Shown piece after piece: positions 21,201-25,249 of a stretch of 25,249 bases of DNA. A program made the position numbers and the translations under genes. Source of the stretch: Elysia marginata. Taxonomy: Eukaryota; Mollusca; Gastropoda; Plakobranchidae. Numbering within the stretch: position 1 is the first letter of the stretch; every line of letters starts with the position of its first letter. The DNA is taken from the NCBI GenBank assembly GCA_019649035.1, contig BMAT01002771.1:610252-635500 (forward strand), read 5' to 3'. The notes beneath the pieces are model-generated. The model was given only the letters and a program-made list of their open reading frames with translations, did not search any database and was not told the DNA's origin.

Positions 21201-22503
21201 CAGTGAAATTAAAAACCTGACTTGACAATGGATCATAAATTCTGCCATCCTCTGTGAGACATCCTCCGTGGACAAGCTCAGCAAGGCAGGTAGCTCCCTT
21301 TAACTGACCCTTGTTCTTTGCTGCTGAAAGAGGAAATTTTTGTCCTGTAGATCTGTTATTATATGTTCCTTTAAAGGGATCTACGAGTCCTGCGGTTACA
21401 GCATCAGTCAGAGTTACGAACTCCTGAGTAGTTGGATCCTGAACTTCTTCATAATTGGGGCTGATGTAACCTTTCTCTACTGCTTCCATTATGCTCATGT
21501 CTGTGCCTGAAAGAGGGTCAATTACTTTACCAGTAATGTCATTATACAGACCATTTTCAATTACTTTTCCAATGCTCAGCGCCATATCCACCTTCATAGG
21601 TTGGGAGTTCGGGAATAAAGCTTGTATGTGAGTTGTGGACGATAAGCTTACTGCCTCTCCGCCTAATAAATTTGAACAGGACTCTGTTATGAGGCTCCTT
21701 GCCACAGCCTCATTCACTGAAACCTGCTCAGAGGTGATTGGATCTACAAAGGTGTTGGTATTTGGATCATACAGCTTCCTGTGAATGGCATCTATGAGGG
21801 ACATTTCTAACCCAGACTGAGGATCATGCAAGCCACAAGGAGATGTTAATTGTTTTAGCAACACCTCATCCACGTAGCCCTTTCTTGTTGCTTGAGCCAA
21901 CGGTAGTCGCTGTCTAGTGGAAGGTTCCACAAAGGTTTTGGTTTTGGGGTCAAATAGCCCTGTATTCAAGGCTTCCACCATTGTCACTTTCTTTGAGGTG
22001 TGGGGGTTCAAGATGGTTGAAACATTTAGCAGTTGACCTCGAGGGCATATGTTCTCTATGCTTGATGTGATGACAGTTTGTTGGTGGGGCTTGCGCTGCA
22101 TGTGGGGTAAAGCCATCATGGAAGATGCTGTAGAAACACTTGGTGAAGCCAGCATGGTTGTGCTGCTTTCCATTGCTTTCAATGTCATAGACAGTTCAGA
22201 GAGGTTAGCTTGACCACCGGTTTCTGGGGATTTCACTCTCTCTCTCGATGTGTCTGGATCAATTTTGATGACTTTTGTTACCTCAGCCAGCTCTGCGGTC
22301 ATACTGGACTCAGGCCTTATCTGCAGGCTGCTTTTATGCATTGCTGACTGGGTATCATAGTTAGCTTTTGATGCAGTTGGCTCATCAAACTGCTGGGTGA
22401 AGTACTCTTTCATATCTTCATCGACCAACATGGACGACCTCTTGGCAAGTTCAGCTCGGAATGTTCGTAAAAGGGGAATTTCTTCATCTATCACTATCTG
22501 GAA
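12271..22503 (-). CDS. Spectraplakin giant exon E2: about 84 plakin (plectin) repeats
   Basis: Giant internal exon of 10,233 bp, 3411 codons, open throughout and phase 0 at both ends. The sense-strand acceptor is a long T-rich tract ending TTCTTTTCAG (AG at 22505-22504). The donor is TTT|GTAAGT (from 12270). The frame runs upstream to the acceptor as FQIVIDEEIPLLRTF; the first Met-like codon there is GTG, so no start codon is needed. The frame would stay open 19 codons past the donor, but that tail (VSAFFLFFLSS...) is intron-like. Domain order: residues 1 to about 155, helical then Ser/Thr-rich head; about 156 to 3300, plakin repeats of the type 'DPxTGExhSLxEAIxxGLID', about 84 by hand count; about 3300 to 3411, Ser/Thr/Gln-rich tail. 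Three longer linkers interrupt the repeats. Plakin repeats fold into modules that, in known plakins, bind intermediate filaments or other cytoskeletal and junction partners. In invertebrate spectraplakins the partner is less clear. MACF1/DST/Shot/VAB-10 family by repeat type and the plakin-domain context upstream; the exact orthologue is not decided. Confidence 0.93.
16084..16170 (-). other. Hydrophobic Gly/Ala/Pro helix-like segment 2 in E2
   Basis: Begins KIGALAIIGAPAAAALRAKE and continues AISSLIDKE. It follows the repeat core IPIQEAA and precedes a linker (PKKNSYHATDDPDLSFH). The shared 'GxLAIhGAPhAA' heart with the segment at 17662-17730 shows the two have a common origin or a common structural role. 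It is shorter in hydrophobic span and more charged at its C-terminal side, so a true membrane segment is less likely here. Confidence 0.75.
17662..17730 (-). other. Hydrophobic Gly/Ala/Pro helix-like segment 1 in E2
   Basis: A 23-residue stretch, CGLLAIAGAPIAAGMLVADA followed by LKD, follows directly on a plakin-repeat core (ISPTEALK) and precedes a basic Ser/Pro-rich linker (SPPVSPSRQHPLRGSP). It is far more hydrophobic than anything around it. A second related segment lies at 16084-16170. It may be a buried helix closing a plakin-repeat domain, or membrane-associated; the sequence does not decide. Confidence 0.75.
18830..20225 (-). repeat. Two-motif plakin modules with spacer (six copies)
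   Basis: In this part of E2 the plakin repeats occur as pairs. Each pair opens with a 'hxxVVDPRT' strand, continues with a core such as ISVSKAIKDGILD, then '(L)KGxYxNPxTGE' and a second core such as MTVGDAIDKRLVL, and ends in a variable spacer. Six consecutive modules can be read, opening with SVVDTRSGRE, GVIDPKSKKK, TVVHPVTKKH, AVVDPRNGE, SVIDPRTMD and SVVDPRTRK. A module is roughly 80-110 residues. Similar pairs recur at about 13600-15600 (SVYDPVSNK, SVVDPATKRE, SVYDPYKEE, AVVDPMSGDE). This implies growth by duplication of two-repeat units rather than single motifs. Confidence 0.7.
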
Positions 22504-23391
22504 CTGAAAAGAATAAAAAAGAAATAATTATAAAGTGCATTCTTTGCCTTGTGTCAAACACTATTATTTTGCAAAAAAACCCAAAAAAAACAAGGAAACA
22601 AATCCAGATAAGGAACTAGTGATTTTTGTGCTTACCTTGGCTATATTGAAATAGACAAAAAATTGAAAGTTCATTGTTTCTTTCCATCCAAGTCATGTTT
22701 TACCTAACATTTCATGAATCCCAATTTTGGCAACATTCCATATGAAAAGCTGTATATTTTACACCTTAGTTTCCTTACAAATAAGTCTAAGAAAAGGGAT
22801 TTCAATTTGAAAAACAAAATTTTCATCAGATATGCCTGTGTTGAAGCAAAGAATCTTTTACTTTTAAGGGGAAATGAATCTGCACTAATAACACTTTACC
22901 TGTGATACGATTCAAAACTATCTAAAAGCATTTACATGTTACTGAAGATCTCACCTAACCATTATTCAAAACCTAGGTTCACCAGACAAAACTTATGCAT
23001 TTGGAAAAATGACTCATACTATTTATTAGTTGACAAAATCAAACCAAGATTATGCAAAAAAAAGAAAAAAAAAAGGAGGAGGAGAAGTATAAGAGGAATA
23101 CGAGAGAAAGAAAATTGTGATGAAAGATCAGTAGGAGGTGGGAAATAAAGATGAAAGATCGGGAGGAGTCTAAGGTGGAGAAGGGTGAAAAAGAATAAGT
23201 GAAAGTGATGAAAGAAGAGAGGACTGCTAGTTGATGAACATATATAATTATCATATTGTGCATGTGAATCTAAAAAGAGGCCTCATGTGTTTGATTTCAA
23301 AAGCTCTGCACACTTTGCTTTTTGTTAACATCAACCAAAGTAAAGACTAACAGCAAATGCAAAAAGCTGCACACTAACGGAGGCAAATTAC
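22504..23391 (-). other. Intron between E1 and E2
   Basis: 888 bp, bounded by donor GTAATT (23391) and acceptor TTCTTTTCAG (AG at 22505-22504), joining phase 0 to phase 0 (DMQ|FQIV). A second AG six bases into E2 (TTCCAG) could act as a tandem acceptor that would drop Phe-Gln. The intron contains a pyrimidine-rich tract on the sense strand (23056-23223). Confidence 0.85.
23056..23223 (-). repeat. Polypyrimidine (sense) / polypurine (plus) tract with short internal repeats
   Basis: About 168 bases that are mostly A and G on the plus strand, hence C/T-rich in the transcript. It contains gatgaaagatc at 23119-23129 and 23150-23160 (31-bp spacing) and a third partial copy (gatgaaag) at 23207-23214. 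It lies in the intron immediately before giant exon E2. Confidence 0.8.
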
Positions 23392-23613
23392 CTGCATATC
23401 TCCTAGTGTTGCAAGTATGTCTGAGATCTGCCGCAGCCTGGCATTGGCCCAGTCAACCATTTCTATGTATGTCTTGTTGACCTGGTCTAGCTCATCTTTG
23501 ACCTCCTCGCACCCGTCTTGTCTTTTTCTCATCCTCTTAGACTGACCAGAGGCTTCATGTAAGATGTCATCACTTAAGCTCTCCTTGAACTGTCGCAGGC
23601 GCTTGTCAGAGAT
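23392..23613 (-). CDS. Spectraplakin exon E1: end of plakin-domain helical region (internal exon)
   Basis: Internal coding exon of 222 bp, 74 codons, phase 0 at both ends. On the minus strand it follows an acceptor ending TCATGACAG (AG at 23615-23614) and runs into the donor GTAATT (from 23391). It encodes ISDKRLRQFKE, then a Lys/Arg-rich stretch (SKRMRKRQDG), then VDWANARLRQISDILATLG and DMQ. The composition is that of a charged amphipathic helix and suits a spectrin-like repeat at the end of the plakin domain, the cortical scaffold part of spectraplakins. No plakin-repeat motif is present. Reading continues in phase into E2 (DMQ|FQIV), where helical character persists for about 40 residues. 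The exon was found by its open frame, its splice sites and phase agreement with E2; it is too short to stand out as an ORF. The family assignment rests on the neighbouring exons, because the 74 residues alone are not diagnostic. Confidence 0.8.
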
Positions 23614-25249
23614 CTGTCATGAGAATAAGCATGAAAGACCAGGTGTAGTAATATTTATTTTGAGAGGAGTAGCTTTTTAACATAAAGCCTCAATAAACGT
23701 TTTTGCAAATCATATCTGGATGGAATATCTTTAGCCAGGGCATCAACCAAGCCAGAAAAGGCTCATCAGATTTTGGGAAAGGAAAGGAACCGAGGAAGGA
23801 GAGAGAAGATGGGTGGGAGGTTGAAGAATTGCCAACATTAAAGATTGTTTTAAAGATTAAGAACACATAAATTTGCATGAATAGGATAAAATAATCTGGT
23901 AGACAATGGATCTGATCAAAATAGGAGAAAACCAAAAGTATGCCATCCCTTTAATAAAGATATGTTTTATCTTGTATTTTTTCTTCAATGACTATAATCA
24001 ACTCTGCAATGTCCAGAGACTTCTCATTATCCACAAAACTTATGTTTTGTTACCATCCCCTTACCATCCTTTATATTTCCTTTTGAAAAGTTGAAAATTA
24101 TTTCCAATACAGAGTTAGGCTTAGATATGTACACTTTGTGCAGATCACATTACACTATGTGCTAAAAGATAGTAGAGCTGACTTGACTGTTAAAACTTAA
24201 AAAAAAAAAAAGAAAATGAAAGTAAAAAAAAAGCCAGACTGTATTACATTCTGTGTAGAATGCACAAATCAAATAAAGCAAAAATATTTTCTAATGAAAT
24301 GTTAAGTCTACATTAAAAAAAAACAATTAAAAAAGTCCCTGGTGAGTCCAAGCTTGTAAGCTATAACTCTTTTTCACACTAATAAAAAAAGCCTAGTGCA
24401 ACTTAATGTATCATTAAAAAAGAATTTCAAATACGGACAAGGAGCCGTAAGCTTTTGTTCAACGGTTCAAGCCAAAGGTTTAAAATGGCACTTTGTTTGC
24501 ATAGTCCAGGGCTCATTTTATTGGCGTCATAATTGCTATTAATATTACTATTTGATTAGTGTCCTTTTTAATCCCGTTTTAAGTATGTTTGACAAAAATG
24601 GGTTTTATAATATCCAGATCAAAATTACATTATACCCTCTTTTTCCCCCTTAAGATTTTCTTTTTACCAGGACAGTACAGGACTTTAAAACCATTGATTT
24701 TTAAAAACTTTAATACTTTACTATGTTGAAGTGAAAGATGGTGAAAAGCAGATGCATTAGTAACTGTTTCAAATAACTCTTTTTTTCTTTTGATAACATC
24801 CTAACACAAAAATTTGTGCAAATAAAGTAGTTAAAAGCTGGTGAAAATATTTCCTTCAGAGTGATAAAGATGAAAATCATCTATAATCTCGTTTTAAAAT
24901 GTCCAACCTCGTTTGGTCAAATTTGGGCAATGTGATTTTAGCAACTCTATAGTCTCTCAAGACTTAGCTTGTGTTTTAGCTTCTTATTTTCAATTTCTTT
25001 TTAATTGCACTCTGCACATATATATGTGTGGAGTGCAACTTTTTACTATTTACACATATAAAAAGAACCATAAACTATTAACTCATAGGGAGAAATCAAA
25101 ATAAAAAACACAAGGTCTTTCTGGGGCTTATCAACTTAGCTTATATCTAACAAAGCGAAGCGTGCAAAGGAATTTCCCCAAGTGGGATTTGTAATAAAAA
25201 CTCTTGTATCTTGTATCTAAGGTTCTATCACTGCTGTTCTTAGCACATT
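23614..25249 (-). other. Intron upstream of E1 (partial)
   Basis: At least 1636 bp of AT-rich sequence with several A- or T-runs (for example near 24198-24232). No further exon of the gene was found. A smaller purine-rich stretch lies near 23755-23825. An imperfect palindrome is at 25005-25038. No transposon ends or RNA genes were recognised. Confidence 0.7.
25005..25038. repeat. Imperfect 34-bp palindrome
   Basis: Arms ttgcactc (25005-25012) and gagtgcaa (25031-25038) are exact reverse complements, and the centre (TGCACATATATATGTGTG) is nearly self-complementary. It could be a cruciform or a short hairpin in the intron. Confidence 0.75.

Larger units (their letters stand above)
12611..22035 (-). 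repeat. Plakin-repeat superblock of E2
   Basis: Protein-level tandem repetition of a degenerate motif of about 38 residues. The first unit is VTMVEALNTGLFDPKTKTF and the last is VSVSQAVQKGFLR. Clear examples are MSLIDAIHRKLYDPNTNTF, LTLQEAIDRGVIDP and MTLQEAIQGGLVDSDSGVF. About 84 'xEAhxxGhhx' cores were counted by eye; a few degenerate ones could shift the total. Ser/Thr-rich linkers fall near 20225-20600, 18540-18830 and 17330-17660 and divide the run into four groups. DNA-level identity between neighbouring units is low, so these are old diverged repeats, unlike the young array in E3. Bounds are approximate. Confidence 0.9.

Noticed and set aside
20639-21220. Plus-strand open frame of 193 codons opposite E2
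   Set aside because: It lies wholly antisense to an unbroken plakin-repeat exon, and its low-complexity Ser/Val/Leu composition mirrors the repeat codons. Several other plus-strand frames within 1736-22503 are rejected for the same reason.
22492-22494. Start codon of a separate gene at the head of E2
   Set aside because: The codon is GTG, and it sits three codons inside an exon with a strong acceptor that matches the phase of E1.
23690-23935. Minus-strand 81-codon frame upstream of E1 as another exon
   Set aside because: The protein is rich in Phe, Ile and Leu with no helical or plakin character and the frame lacks convincing flanking splice sites; it looks like AT-rich intron.
24190-24400. 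A-rich runs as a retroposon tail
   Set aside because: Several short A-runs occur without a recognisable SINE or LINE body or target-site duplication; they are ordinary for this AT-rich intron.
25005-25038. Palindrome as a microRNA precursor or a transposon end
   Set aside because: The arms span only about 16 bp each, too short for a typical precursor, and no partner inverted repeat, target duplication or transposase was found.

Overview
This window is a stretch of a eukaryotic, almost certainly animal, nuclear gene transcribed from the minus strand. It holds two giant internal coding exons and one small exon, separated by AT-rich GT-AG introns. In transcript order the exons are E1 (23392-23613, 74 codons), E2 (12271-22503, 3411 codons) and E3 (1736-11230, 3165 codons). 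Each begins and ends in phase 0, so together they give 6650 uninterrupted residues. Neither the start nor the end of the gene is in the window.

The protein is an extremely large spectraplakin, of the MACF1 / dystonin / Drosophila Shot / C. elegans VAB-10 family. E1 encodes a charged helical segment typical of the end of the plakin (spectrin-repeat) domain. E2 and E3 encode plakin (plectin) repeats, recognised by the recurrent pattern 'DPxTGxxhshxEAhxxGhhD' (h = hydrophobic). A hand count gives about 84 repeats in E2 and about 50 in E3 (a block of about 38 and a block of about 12). Long Ser/Thr- and charge-rich linkers separate the blocks. The actin-binding CH domains, the spectrin-repeat rod, the EF hands and the GAS2 domain, if present, would lie outside this window. 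Vertebrates split plakin functions over several genes, while invertebrates studied so far generally carry a single spectraplakin. The giant plakin-repeat exons, short introns and AT-rich introns suggest a non-vertebrate bilaterian. I cannot fix the phylum; a mollusc or other lophotrochozoan is only a guess.

Layout on the plus strand: 1-1735, intron downstream of E3; 1736-3802, disordered C-terminal part of E3; 3803-4702, plakin-repeat block B; 4703-5737, Ser/Thr-rich linker; 5738-9067, plakin-repeat block A; 9068-10687, a tandem array of eight copies of a 68-residue unit unrelated to plakin repeats; 10688-11230, N-terminal linker of E3; 11231-12270, intron; 12271-22503, E2 (tail, then the repeat superblock, then head); 22504-23391, intron with a long polypyrimidine tract on the sense strand; 23392-23613, E1; 23614-25249, intron.

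The most novel-looking feature is the 68-residue array (9068-10687). It is a recently amplified coding minisatellite with a conserved acidic-aromatic DEDFEGLY core, and copies 4-5 and 6-7 look like a duplicated dimer. The second point of interest is exon architecture. Both giant exons are phase 0-0 cassettes, so either or both could be skipped without a frameshift. That would switch between plakin-repeat isoforms (like VAB-10A or MACF1b) and isoforms without these repeats.
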